Shown: positions 43,886-55,836, counted from the stretch's first letter. The stretch is 64,000 nucleotides of DNA from Cycas panzhihuaensis (GCA_023213395.1 CM041465.1:91209741-91273740), one strand, 5' to 3'. Program-made: numbers and translations. Notes: generated from the sequence alone by a model not told the origin.

Positions 43886-44037
43886 TATTAGAAAATATAA
43901 TAAAAGATTAACACATGGTAAGAGTTAATGTTTCATATGGTTATGAATATAATTAATATATAAAAGGACATAAGTATTAAGGATTCGATGGGACATGACA
44001 AAGAGTCATAGGACATGATGAAAGGTCATGTGATATG
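43886..44037 (+). repeat. 3' LTR of copia E, first part
   Basis: Starts TATTAGAAAATATAAT; matches 31733-31880. The last bases ATATG are the D3 target site. Confidence 0.75.
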
Positions 44038-44265
44038 TGTTGGAAAATAGAACCTGCAGTAAGATAATATTCACAAACAGAACAAACACACCTCTAGGAT
44101 CGAACGGTACCCTTAAGGTACCTTGAATTATATTAACAAAACATCCTTATAACATCATTCAATATGATACACTATGTTGTGTATTTATAATACAAGTTAT
44201 GATGGTGAGGGTAGAACCCACTTGCATGTGGGACAAAACAAATGTGCATTATCAATATTCCAACA
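44038..44265 (-). repeat. 3' LTR of D3 (228 bp)
   Basis: TGTTGGAAAATAGAACCT...CCAACA on +; the palindrome ggtacccttaaggtacc lies inside. Same length as its partner. Confidence 0.93.
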
Positions 44266-44277
44266 CTCCCCCTTAAT
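44266..44277 (-). promoter_or_regulatory. Polypurine tract of D3
   Basis: - strand ATTAAGGGGGAG next to the 3' LTR. Confidence 0.85.
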
Positions 44278-45442
44278 ACACATTTGGGTCATTTGTATTT
44301 TTAATGCTTTGTCTTTGAAAATATCTTGAAGATGATGTCTTCAACTTGATCCTTGTCTTCAATCTTATAGTGATGTCTTTGTTGCAGAATGATGCCTTTA
44401 ATTTGATCTTCATCTTCAATTCTGTACTAATGCCTTTGTAGGATGATGTCCTTAGCTTGATTTTCATCTTCCATCATGTAGTCATGATGTTGTTGTAGCA
44501 ACTCTAGCAAGTGCAAATCTTGATTCTTCATTGTGCTTGGTCTAGTCTGATTTTGATGTAGATCTTGTAAGTAACCATCTTCAAATATAACTTGCTTATC
44601 ATCATTATCCTGTATAAGTTCTTGATCACCATGTATAATAGTGATTTCTTCAACCTTTGGAGTGGACTCTTGATCAACTTGCATACTCTTTGAGCTTGAA
44701 TCATTGCTCAAATAAGGAACATCATTCAAACTTAAATCAATACTTAAAGTATGAATATCAATAATATAAGACTCATCCTTTATAGGACCATCAGATTCAT
44801 ATTCAATTTCCCTTGAAATTATGGTTTCATCTATATAAACCTTTATCAACTCATCACTTTCAATGTCTTCATCAGTAGTTGTGGTCTCATCAATACATTC
44901 AACCATCGTTTCTTTACATTTAGTAGAAATTTTATTAGTACTCATACATTCTTCATCTTGACATATTGTTTCATTAGTGTTGATGATATTTTCTTCATTT
45001 ATTATACCTGTACCATAACTATAATTGGCCTTAATTACCTTTTAAATCATTCGTTATGTCTCTTTAGGAGTTTGTTCAAATACTTCCCTTAGAAAGTCCC
45101 AAGCTTCTTTAGCGGTACTACATGTAGAATCATAGGAATGACAAAATGGTATTCAGAAGGAAGATTAGCCTTGTTGAATGCAGAACAAATCATAATAAAT
45201 GTCTTTTTATTTTTCTTCTTAAGCATTTCCTTTTCTTCTTCATCCTTAGGGATATCATATTCATCAGTAACAATCTTCCACAAACCTCTAGCTATAAATA
45301 AACATCTCATTTTAATTGTCCAAAAGAAGTAGTCTTTACCATTACACTTAGATACTAGAAGAAACAAATCCCTTAGGTAGTATTCATTTGTTTCAGGAAC
45401 ATACATAACCACATAATTATCCTCCATGATTGTAAATGCCAT
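44278..45442 (-). pseudogene. D3 gag, broken
   Basis: Starts at ATG 45442 (- strand). ORF 45089-45442 has CNGKDYFFWTIKMRCLFIAR and GLWKIVTDEYDIPKDEEEKE, the copia Gag N-terminus, then KTFIMICSAFNKANL. A frameshift near 45110 leads to a stretch resembling AKEAWDFLREVFEQT, and a second ORF (44427-44945) encodes an acidic, Asp/Glu-rich C-terminal region ending in the tandem peptide repeats. No zinc knuckle. Likely function in the living ancestor: a particle protein for a non-autonomous element. Confidence 0.83.
44331..44500 (-). repeat. Three tandem units in D3 gag 3' end
   Basis: Units begin near 44331, 44388 and 44442 (57 and 54 bp apart), each reading on - like an (Y/M)xxEDExQxKDIIxQ peptide unit. 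A degenerate coding repeat. Confidence 0.7.
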
Positions 45443-46870
45443 TTTCTAACACCACATTCTTTTTTCAATCAACAAATTCACCCATTAATCTCAACAAACT
45501 TTTTCATGTCTCATGTTCCTTACATCACTAACTTCATCATCACATCATTGCCTTATGCATCTCACACATTGCCAAATAGTCACATACAAAGAATATCTAA
45601 AACACTTACTTCACCATAGAATTAAAGTTTATATAACATACATCTCACAGAAATCATACATACCTCACATTACCATTAAATTGCCAAGACATATCACACC
45701 TCACTTAATTGCCTAAAATACAACTCGACAAAGTTTTTTACCCTGTAACTCAGGTAACTTCAAAACACTCATCCTTCTTTGCATTTAGTTAATTGAAAAA
45801 ACATCATCAAAATAACCCTAATTTTTCCATTCATATACCCAATAAATGTCTAATCTTTTCATGCAACAAGCACCTTATTACCTCAAATCATCATTTTTCT
45901 TGTCCTCAAATTTACGTTATCATGCCTATAAAGCTCCTTCAAGTAAATCATATTCCAATAAGCACTAAGTTGCTAGATGCCATCCAACTCATTCATGCAA
46001 TCACATGCACTATCACTTCACTACCATACTATGTCATTGTCACAATAGCTCTCTCATAGGAACACATGTAAGAAAGCACTCAAATTGCCATTAAATAATC
46101 ACTATCATACATCTCAAATCCCTAATAGAGTACCAAATACATTCATACCAACATGACTTAATGTTGTCTCACATTACAACAATACTCTCTCATGCACAAC
46201 GTATGTAAGAGAGCCTCAAATAGTCATCTCATTACCATTGCCTCATTCATGTCACTATATCAATATGAAACCCTTAAATTCCCAAAAAATATATTTCTAA
46301 AAAAAAATATATAGCTAAAAAATATATAAAATATGGATAGAAATGATGCCTCTAAAATATGATTCCAACAGTTCATATGAAATTGAATTTTGATATATAG
46401 ATCAAAAGTTATGTCCCTTTTAAGAATTTCACAATTAGGGTTTTGATGGGTTGTAATAGTACCTTCTAATAAAATATTAATAACTTTTTACTCTAAACTC
46501 TGATAAACCTCAAACCACTTCCATTAGAAAGTAAATTTAAAAATACATAGAATCAAAAAAATTTTGAGGTCATTTGGATACCTGTAGCTAAAGTTATGGC
46601 TCTTTGAAGTTGAGGTTGTAGATATGTCCCAAAAAATACGATGATAAAAAAAAATAGGTCAAAATTAATTCTACTATAATTTTTATACTTTCACCCTAAA
46701 ATCTATAATGCGACCACTTAAAATTTATAGAAAAAGTTATTTCATCTCAAATTTTCCATTACTTTTTAGAAATTTCAATGTTTATTCTCTCAAATATGCT
46801 TTCAGCCCTTGATGGCACCTCCCAAATCACTGCTCCAAAATCAAATAAAAACACCTCTCTCAACCTAGGT
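45443..46870 (-). other. Leader of D3
   Basis: Non-coding. 45500-46270 is C/A-rich on + with many cat, cac and atcac words. 46350-46770 is homologous to 30085-30500 of D1. ORFs 45513-45716 and 45793-46059 are compositional artefacts. Confidence 0.65.
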
Positions 46871-46882
46871 GCTCTGATACCA
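46871..46882 (-). promoter_or_regulatory. Primer-binding site of D3
   Basis: - strand TGGTATCAGAGC, perfect initiator-Met site, directly at the 5' LTR edge. Confidence 0.93.
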
Positions 46883-47110
46883 TGTTGGAAAATAGAACCT
46901 ATAATAAGATAATATTCATAAACAGAACAAACGCACCTCCAGGATCAAACGGTACCCTTAAGGTACCTCAAATTATATTAACAAAACATCCTTATAATAT
47001 TGTTCAATATGATATACTATGTTGTGTATTTATAATACAAGTCATGATGGTGAGGGTGGAACCCACTTGCATGTGGGACAAAACAAATATTCATTATCAA
47101 TATTCTAACA
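46883..47110 (-). repeat. 5' LTR of D3 (228 bp)
   Basis: Partner of 44038-44265, followed by ATATG (47111-47115). Confidence 0.93.
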
Positions 47111-47115
47111 ATATG

Positions 47116-47240
47116 AGGAAGAGTCACAACCATTGGCTAGATGTATCTTTTTGGGTATTATAAATATGAACTACATATTAGTTATTTGATATCAAATAGA
47201 AATGGCATATAGTGTAGTAGGGTGTATCAGGTCCTAACAA
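47116..47240 (+). repeat. 3' LTR of copia E, second part, truncated
   Basis: Matches 31880-32010 (gagtYRYaaccattggYta, tattataaatatgaact, gatatcaaatagaaatgRcat) and then loses similarity; about 200 bp of the LTR and the right target site are missing. Confidence 0.75.
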
Positions 47241-50200
47241 ACTGGAGTAGTTTTACATTTTAGGGTTAATCACCTATTACATTTATGTGAAAGGAAATTA
47301 AGGTGATATTTTGCAAGGGTGGACCTTTTAACCAACCTTTTTAAAGAGGTCTCTCTACTTGCGTGCTATATGAAAAATATATAAATTGAACTAACTTACA
47401 AATTAAACTACTTCACATATGCATAATAAAATTATATAAAATCCAATAACCATTAGCACTTAAATTAATTAAACAAGTAAAATAAAAGTCCCCTTAACTT
47501 CAAGGAGGTCACAAGAAACCTTTTAGTAGGTAGAAAGATCATTGGGGCTCCTTACCTTAAAGCTAACATCCTAAGTTCCCTCTATTTCTACCCCAAATGC
47601 CCTTTATGGATAAAATTCTAACATATACCTCTATACCTACTAAAAAATATGTAATCTACATCACACTAGCTAAATATTGGGAGGAATGATGAGTGTGAAG
47701 ACTTAAGAGAGCTTAGGTCCTCGATTATGACCCTACTAGGGGCTAGTTACTGGGGACTCCCTCACATGATGATGAACAACCAGGGGATGCCTACATCTGA
47801 TTCTAATAAGTTCTCATACTTAGAGGTGAAAATAGAAGAGAGGAAGCCACTCTCAATCTAAAAGATAATGCTAAGACATCTTATTTAATGTTTGGAATAT
47901 GATTAAAAGTAGATAATCTCAAAGAAAGAGTAGTCTATACACTAAGGATGTTAAGCCCCAATTAATCAAAAGACTTCTAACCATAAGAAGTATTTTTTCC
48001 TAAGAGAGGATAAGCTTGAACATCAAGGATACTAAGTCCTAAGTGATTAAGCAAGTCCTAAGCAAAGGAACAAGACCTAATCTAGAGAGGATCAAATGAG
48101 ATCAATCCACACCTATGTGTAAGTCTAGTAAGCAACTTAAGATTAAATACACACAACAATCATGGATACAACACACTAATCAAAACATGCATAGATAGAT
48201 ACATTTTCTTTACTTACTTTTTTTTTTAATTTTGATTGAATAAATTATAAAAAGAGGTAGCTAAGCAAATAAGAAAAGATGGACTTTAAGTCATTTTATT
48301 ATACTTATGTTCATCTGGGTTGTGATTCTTTCACCTTATTTTTAATCTTGTTGTGACCTATCTACTGAAAGTGAAAGAATATAATAATCAATGAAATATA
48401 TAATTATAAAATTTAATACTAAATCATGCATTCGCTTACTATCCTTTTGCTCTTAAGCAAACAAGAATGAGAATTAATCAATGATTCAACAAGTAATATA
48501 AGTGAAAGTTCATTCCCTTTTCTTTTCCTTTTTTTCATTTTTGTGATCTTAAAGGCAAAAAGGAAAGTTGCAAAAGACAAGGATGAGGTAAATACCTTAT
48601 AATAGAGATATGAAGCAATAGTTTCATCCTTTTTTTATTACAACCATTTTAGAATTGAGCTAATTGATCAAATAAGTAAAAGCATTGGATATTTCAATCA
48701 TCACATTAAAAATAAAATTTGGATATAACCTTGAAAAATGTGTCAAAAATTTTACAATATTTCTATTACACATGAGGAATTTTGATAGCAAATGAATGCT
48801 ATGAGCTACCCAAATCTTTATGGAGGAGAGTATGGACACTCAACTAATTAGAAGTAGATACCTTTCTTATCATTCATCTCTTTACAAAGAGTTGGCTTGA
48901 TTTGTTCAACCCTTGTGGGGACCAACTTCCTGATAAATTATGAATAGGAATAATCAAGGGTAAAGAATGATGAAATTTGATGGTAGTTAATATATGGATT
49001 AAAATTGGTTTAATCCCATAAATTGACCCCTTTTAGTGCTTTAAAATTAGATGGGGATCAAAACTAGTTTGATTCCCAAATCATGACACTTAATAAAAAA
49101 TAATAAACTTTGATAGAAATGATAGAAGTCATAATGAAAACTCTTTTTTTTTTATATTCTTAAGTTGAGCCAAAGAGCATTACTTTATCTAGTAAAATAA
49201 ACATTGAACTACAGAAAAAATACTTCAACACTAGTAAAAATAGATGTAATCTACCTTATATCAACATAATATTATTATCAACATGTAGTGAAAAATCTCT
49301 AAACACCATGAAAATGAGAAACTTGATAGTAAAAGAAGTTATAGGAGAGAAGATTGTTCCCAAAGAACTAGTAGAATCTAAGAGAAGTCTAATAGGTGTA
49401 TGGAGGGGTGAATCTAAGAACTAAGAAATGATTGAACCAAAGATAGACTCCCAATATTTCTAGTAGAGTTCATAAACTTTCGAGAAGATGAATTCAAATC
49501 CACTTTAATTAGAGATAAATCACTAGCAAGGACTGTTGGCAAAATTTTGATAGCACTTCATTACACAAGAGATTCTCTTGCCTCCTTTGAAAATACATAG
49601 AAATTTATAGAAAAAAAGAGGGAGAGGATGAAGGACAAACCATTATTTTTGCCTATGTATTTGCTAACTTTTCTTAATCAAATCTTATATGGATAAACAT
49701 AAGATTATCACATATTAGTTAAGGTAGGTGGGGTGATGCTGGGTTATGAATCAGGATAGAGATTATATCAAAATATATGAGAAATCTACATTCTTTTCCT
49801 AATTTATGGATATAATAATAAAAAATATGATAATAAACTAAAAATATAATAATCTAAATAAAACATAAAATGCAACAGGTTATCATGCTTTATTTATATT
49901 ATCATATTTTTAGTGTTTCTAAAAATGTGATAGTATAAAAAGGCCAAAAAGGATGGAAACAAGAAACAAAAACCACTAGAATGCATTTTCTAGGCCCTCT
50001 CAAAGTAGTAATGGCTTCAATAAAGATTGAATCATAAAGAGAAAATGTTAAGAAGTGGTAGAAATAAGACTAAAATCAATTGTAAGCTTAATAATGTTTA
50101 AAAAAGAAAGAATAAAAAGGGAAAAGTTTGGAGTAGTTTCATGAACTATATTTGGACAAGAGCATAAAATGCATTATAAGATTAATCATTGGAAAATAAA

Positions 50201-51600
50201 GATCATCAAAATCATACATATTCAATTATCCAATTGGTAATTATTCATATATCATGACTTAAAACAAAGTGATAAATGCTTAGTCATATCCTAATCAAAT
50301 CTTTTATAATAAAATAATAACCAAAGTAGATATGACAACTTAAACATTAATAAAGCGACACTAATTAAATAAACACAAACCCTAAATAGTGAACAACTTG
50401 AGCAAAAAAATCAAGACATAAACTTAACCATGCCAAAAGGGCCAATTATGATGAAACATTTGCCCCCTTGTTACCAAAATCTTTTACTAATGGTGGAGAG
50501 TAAGATGGTTAATGACGGAAACTCAACTTTAAGAATTAATTATAGTTGAATTTAAATTTCTTAAGTTTATTTCTTAATCTATAAGCAAATGGAAGATTAG
50601 ATGATGAGTCTCTAGTGTGTGAAAAAGTAAAGAAATTTCCATCAAAATAGAATATGGATGTCTTAAGAAAGCCCTTAAGGTAGTCACATTTCAAATTCAA
50701 ACTTACAACCAGATTGCTAATCATATATTTACCTCATTAATGGGGCTTTTAGAGTAGTGGCTACCATAGTTTAGCCTCTTCAATAACTATTTTTAGAGGT
50801 GTTGATACCATAGTTTAACCTTATTAGTAGATCTTTGGAGGTGCTTTAAATCAAGGGAGTCCAACTGGTGAAAAAGGATGTGAAATTCATAATATAGGAA
50901 AGAAATTAATTCAGTGGAGTATAAACATGGATAGGTTAAGTGTAGTCTATCTTTGTTCTCTATTTTGAGTCCATCTTAACATAATTTCCCTATTAATGGA
51001 GAGCATAAGGACTAAGAAAGGCACTTTAAAAATATGATAAGAAAGCTCAATGAAATACTAGATTGTATAAGTTGGACTACAAATGTGATGAGAATGCTTA
51101 AAAGATAAGCCCATAGAGGAGAGGACTATTTTATAGGGAAAAATGGTTTATCTATAACTTATTTTCATGTGTGAGAGTTAGAGTCCACAACCCTTTCCTA
51201 TCAATCATATCACTATTGCGTATATCTATAGAGCTACTTTAACAATCAAAGGATACTATCAGGTTTAGAGAGCGAGGATGCATCAAGGAGTATGATATTC
51301 AATAAGCTTTTCATTAAAATATTTTTTATTTTCTTAAATTTAAAAAGAAAACATGGTAAAATTCATTGAAAATGTAAACTACTCATTAAAAATATGAAGT
51401 ATCAATAAAAAATGTGAGAACACAAACGATCAATTTGTGAAATCATATTTTTGGCTAGCTTATTATATTTTTAACTAGATTTTTATATTTTTGGTTGTGT
51501 TATCATTCTTTTCACTATATTATCACATTTTTGGCTAAACTAAGAAAAGTAAAAATAAAGTAGTTTGTTTGACTTAATATTTTATCACTTCTTGAGACTA
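47241..51600. other. AT-rich region without recognised gene
   Basis: I read both strands and saw no domain, RNA gene or clean repeat pair. Features are short low-complexity T runs (48220-48232, 49145-49155), a small local duplication ataccatagtttaRcct near 50772 and 50807, and Ttttatattttt-rich text at 51440-51540. ORF 50536-50724 (-) has no recognisable motif. Probably decayed repeats. Confidence 0.55.
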
Positions 51601-51649
51601 ATTGTGAGTTGTAACTTATGTTTGATAACTAATTAAGAGAATTTATATG

Positions 51650-53450
51650 TAGGAGAATGAAGGATGGGCCATCAAGCCATTTCTTAGAGCACTAATATAA
51701 GTGGCAACTTTTAAGATAGTATGGGTTGGCTAGAGTTAGCTACTCCATTTAGTTGGCAATGGAATATGAGTTGCTTGAGGATTTTATTAGTTTGTGGGTC
51801 CCCGAGGAGTAGATATCTAAGGTAAGATGGATAGGGGATATTAGGATCATTATGAGGGATGCTAAGAGGATCTTGGGAGTGAGCTAGCTAGGTGGAAAGA
51901 TCCAATTAAGTTTTGTAGTGGAAGAAGAGGCTCAATAGGCTTGTAGTATGTATTTGATTAGGGCAACTAGACATTTTGGACTTCATGGGATCTCCCTTGA
52001 GGCAATGAGGGAGGTAGATGGGATTTTAGCACATTGAAAAGTGTTGTCTTATATCATTCTTTTTCATGTTACTAGGATACAAAACTTCATGGATGTACTA
52101 GCTTAGTGGGTGAGCATCATCCGACAATGTGAGGTAGGCACCTAGATGGATTAGGGAGGTTTCATTTTTGATAGCATGGGATGAGAAGGATTTTTATATA
52201 GCTCCATCTTGATGTGCTAGCTATATGATCACATTCTCTTAATAAGACCAATGGGTATAATGGACCCAATAATAAATAAGTGGCACATGAGATCAGAGTT
52301 ATATAGTAGATGAAAGGTAGTGTTGAGGAGCACACAAAGTCCTTACCTTAGTAGAATGAAGAGGAACTAGTTGGTTCCTCATCCATATGATGGTATGATG
52401 GCATGATCTAATGATAAGGTGAATACACTAGAGAGAGTTACAATAGGGGGACCTCCACTTCTATGTGGGGGTAAAGGAGTAGGGATGACAAGTGGCATGC
52501 CGACAAAAGGTGGTCATGGGGCATGTGATGCCAAACCAGCATAAAGAGTGATTGCTCATAGATAGGTAGGAGATGGTGATGGAAGAGCTAGTAAGTAAGC
52601 AACTCAATAGATAGAGGTACCAATAATGGTAATAGGAGCCTTCCCACCTAATAATAACATATATATATACTAAGAGGGAGGTCTAGAGGTAGGAGTAGGG
52701 GAGTAGGGGATGGTAGGGGTTCCTAAGCTAGGAGTTATTATTACAACATTACCTCAAGCAGGTATCTATAGTTAATTATTTATGCTTAGTTTGTGTTTAC
52801 TTGGTTTATGTTTGTGCATTCCTTTAATGACTCTTTACTTTTAATAGTTTTAGTATATTTAAAAAAAAATGACTAACTACTACATATTTATATTATAGAT
52901 GAGGAGATGATTAAATTCTTAATGGTGAGGGGGACTCTTGATCACTTATTTCCATTTGTTTACAACCTAAGCAAGCCTCCAATTTGGCAAGAGGGAGATC
53001 TTGAGCTACTAGGCCCTCACACTCAGTATTTCATACCTACTATTAGAGCTCATGATATGTATTGAGAATTAGAGACACAATTGATAGTATGAGAGACATA
53101 ATTGAAGGCCATAAAAGGATGAGAGATAGCACCTTTATAGAATGACCATCCTTTAGGCAGGTGAGTGTGTGATCCTTTTAACTAGCCAAAGCATTCAACA
53201 TGATATGCATGTATCTCATAAGAGGAAGAGATCTTATACTCAGTTTCATCACTCAGAGGGAGGATAATGCATCTCTTAGAGACCATGATAGGCGTGATTC
53301 TTGGCATGGGGAGAGAGGCTTAAGAGAAGAGGAGCATGATTCTACTCCATGGGCATAGGGATGTGACTATGGGAGCTCACCTATAAGCATTTATATACAC
53401 CCATAGAAGTTACGAGAGCATAAGTTTGTACTCATGACATATATATCATA
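51650..53450 (+). other. Unassigned, formerly coding-like stretch
   Basis: Purine-rich on +, with better frame continuity than its surroundings: for example RHFGLHGISLEAMREVDGI (about 51970) and MIKFLMVRGTLDHLFPFVYN (about 52912), then a run of Met/Arg/Asp-rich codons (52990-53160). No RT, transposase or Gag motif recognised. It may be the Gag or plant-specific region of a decayed gypsy element. Identity unknown. Confidence 0.35.
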
Positions 53451-53652
53451 TGATTTCTCATATGTATATATACATCATATCATCATTTTTGTATATATAT
53501 AGAGAGAATATGATTATCTCTAACCTTTCTTCCCCCCTTGTTTCCCCTATGGTGAATAAGCATACATGAACTCGAATCTATGTATATGTTTCTTTTGTAT
53601 TTTAAATGTTTTTATAATTTCTTTTTGTAATTTTTATGATACTATTGCATCC

Positions 53653-53822
53653 TAGTTTATACTTATGATGGGGTGTTTAGTTAGTTTATACTCATTATAG
53701 AGTATATAGTTAGTTTATACTCATTATAGAGTGTTTAGTTAGTTTATATTCATTATGAAGTGTGTAGTTAATTTATACTCATTATAGAGTATCCAGTTAG
53801 TTTATACTCATTACATAGTGTT
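53653..53822 (+). repeat. 29-bp minisatellite, about six units
   Basis: Units of tagttagtttatactcatta plus tagagtgtt start at 53678, 53707, 53736, 53765 and 53794 exactly 29 bp apart, preceded by a shortened unit from 53653. Units differ by a few substitutions. Confidence 0.9.
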
Positions 53823-53989
53823 TCCCCCATCTTAGAGCAATAGAGCTAAAAGTGATGGTATTAAAAAATATAAGATATTAAGAAGCTAAGTTTAGCATTT
53901 TGATTATGTGGAATATGCTAGATTGTAACAAATAGAAAGCAAGACAATAACAACATAACATGAGCATAAAAGGAGCATAAGTGAGGTGA

Positions 53990-54250
53990 ATAAACATAAT
54001 AAGCACCAATAAGTTAAAAGAATACAACTTGGGACTTAGAGAAAAGATTAATAGGTCTATTGTAAAATTGTAAAACATCACCTAGGGCTTCTTTAACAAT
54101 AATATATTTAGCTTTATTGTTAGTTGGCTGAGGTAGAAACATGCCAACAAAAGTTAAAATATTACCTATTTGGTCACGAATGACCCATGTAGTGGTAAAT
54201 GGCTTTGGGTTACATTGACTACCTCCATTAGTATATATTCTTAATGCCAT
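53990..54250 (-). pseudogene. RNase H-like fragment
   Basis: - strand from ATG 54250: MALRIYTNGGSQCNPKPFTT, then FLPQPTNNKAKYIIVKEALG and VLQFYNRPINLFSKSQVV. Fits an RVT_3-type RNase H (DGGSxGNP, NNxAEYxAxxEAL, SDSQxV) with Asp to Asn and Glu to Lys changes at catalytic positions. Probably a piece of a gypsy or LINE polyprotein; the rest is not readable. Confidence 0.65.
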
Positions 54251-55224
54251 GATAAAGAAGCAAAAGCATAGATATTAAGATGATATAAAAATCAACCTAC
54301 GAGGATATGGTTCTATATAAGAGACTTGGTTTTTATTGTGAGATGAGAAGGAGATAAGATTGTGGTTTGGCTTTGTCATTATGAGAGCACCCCTTAAACA
54401 CAAATAAGGATAAAGGCTACTAGATGTTGAATAAGTTTTGATCATAATTAAGGCTATGGTAGGCCCAAGAAATTAGATATGAAGGTCTTAAATGATGTAT
54501 CCTAATGGATCTAAACTACATTACTATAGGTAAAGACAAAGTCATCATACTACTTGCCTCAAATACCAAGTGGGTGGAAACATATATACAAAGGGTTTTT
54601 CTTCTTCTTTCTTTTTTATTTTTTGTTTTTATTTTTTTGGATACTATATTAGATCATACCATATAATGGTTTAGATGAGGGTCATGGTGAACTAGGCCTT
54701 TATTAAACTCATTTTATAAATGATAGGCAATCATCACTTCAATTATGATTGTCACATAATTTTTGTCAAGATACAATGAAAGGAAGGAATGGCTAGACCC
54801 AGGTGCTCAATGATTAACCTACACATGAAATATTAATACTTCTCAAACTACAACAAGGATGACCTTTTCAATGAGACTAAGGAAATAAAGTAAATAAGAA
54901 CCACAATTTTGAAGCCTAAACTATGGAATTTGAAAGGATCTCTAAACTAAAGTATCTTTGAGTATTTAGAGATGATGGTAGAATGAGTAATCAATTTCAA
55001 GAGAGTAGTTAAGAGGTATTAGAAAACATCTTAGCATGAGAGAATAAGTGGTTGAACAAGTTAAAGTGGAGTGTTTGTAAGTTTACCAGAAAGGCTATAA
55101 GATTATAAGAGGAAGAAATAGATCAAAATCAAAAGCAATTAGTGAAAGATTAAAAAATAGGATATCTCATATAGTAAAGAAGCTGACCATTTAAACATAT
55201 ATCTAGATATTATGTTAATAATTG
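54251..55224. other. No recognised gene
   Basis: AT-rich, T/C run at about 54598-54640. No domain seen on either strand. Confidence 0.5.
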
Positions 55225-55515
55225 AAGCTAAGGACCCTTTACCCTCCCAAGTATAGAACTTAGGAGGGAAGAATAAAAGTAAAAAAATAAGACAGAACTA
55301 ATTTAGTTGAGCTAAATGAAATATATATATATGTACCTAACAAACAATGCATATGCCCTATAGCTAGATAATAGTCTTACATGGTCACAAAGAGTCATAC
55401 TATATGTAGGAAAGAACCAAGCTTAATCAAGGAGATGAAATAGTGAAAGAGGAGAGTTACATTTATGTTGAAGTGGTGTTTAAAAAGAGAAAAATTGAGA
55501 AACCAACCATAGTTT
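55225..55515. repeat. LTR-like repeat, copy 1 left part (split by G)
   Basis: Similar to 63335-63560 (cccaagtataRaacttaggRRggaagaa; tagtcttaYatggt). Similarity resumes beyond G at 62678 (ttttggagcc). So element G is inserted in this repeat. Orientation and family not settled. Confidence 0.55.
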
Positions 55516-55821
55516 TGTTGGGTGAAGGATCTAGTTGCCACACTCTACTACATTAAAGCAATGGCACATAATAAGAGTAAAATGAAGAGAAAAAGATTGA
55601 GAGCAAAAATGAGAGGTGAGAATTATGACTCTCCCTTTCACATTCAACCTTATATATTAGAGGATATGTGTTATGGTTTCTAAAGGAGTTTCTCGCCTAA
55701 TGACATGAGCTTAGAATTACACTTAAATGTAAATGAAATTACATTTAATTATGTGACTTATCTAACCTAAAGTTACCTTCATATAATTAATCTAACAACC
55801 CTGATGCACTAACATCTATTA
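55516..55821 (-). repeat. 3' LTR of G (306 bp)
   Basis: TGTTGGGTGAAGGATCTAG...AACATCTATTA on +. Same length as partner when ends are set by AGTTT. Confidence 0.85.
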
Positions 55822-55836
55822 ATCCCCCCCTTAATG
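55822..55836 (-). promoter_or_regulatory. Polypurine tract of G
   Basis: - strand CCATTAAGGGGGGGAT next to the 3' LTR. Confidence 0.82.

Larger units (their letters stand above)
44038..47110 (-). mobile_element. Gag-only copia-type element D3
   Basis: 3.07 kb, two 228-bp LTRs (44038-44265, 46883-47110), exact ATATG duplication (44033-44037, 47111-47115), perfect initiator-Met primer site, polypurine tract. Coding content is one Gag-like gene, broken, with no pol. Well-preserved LTRs make it one of the younger insertions of this half. Inserted in the 3' LTR of copia E. Confidence 0.93.
31733..47240 (+). mobile_element. Old Ty1/copia element E, shredded by later insertions
   Basis: 5' LTR 31733-32216 (484 bp) and partial 3' LTR 43886-44037 plus 47116-47240, separated by D3. 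Initiator-Met-type primer site at 32219. Pol remnants on + at 42850-43700 include an integrase tail (FGCIIYAYILND; YSNMNKGYQLWDPK) and an RNase H C-terminus (FKNPKFHAQTKYIEI). F (with D2) is inserted between 33068 and 42041. The 3' LTR loses similarity after about 47240, so it is truncated and no target duplication can be shown. Confidence 0.78.

Noticed and set aside
45513-46059. ORFs in the C/A-rich leader of D3
   Set aside because: Composition-driven His/Ile/Ser-rich readings without conservation; CAT/CAC words repeat throughout.
51400-51560. Tandem repeat of ttatattttt/ggcta words
   Set aside because: Irregular spacing; low-complexity AT text rather than a defined repeat.
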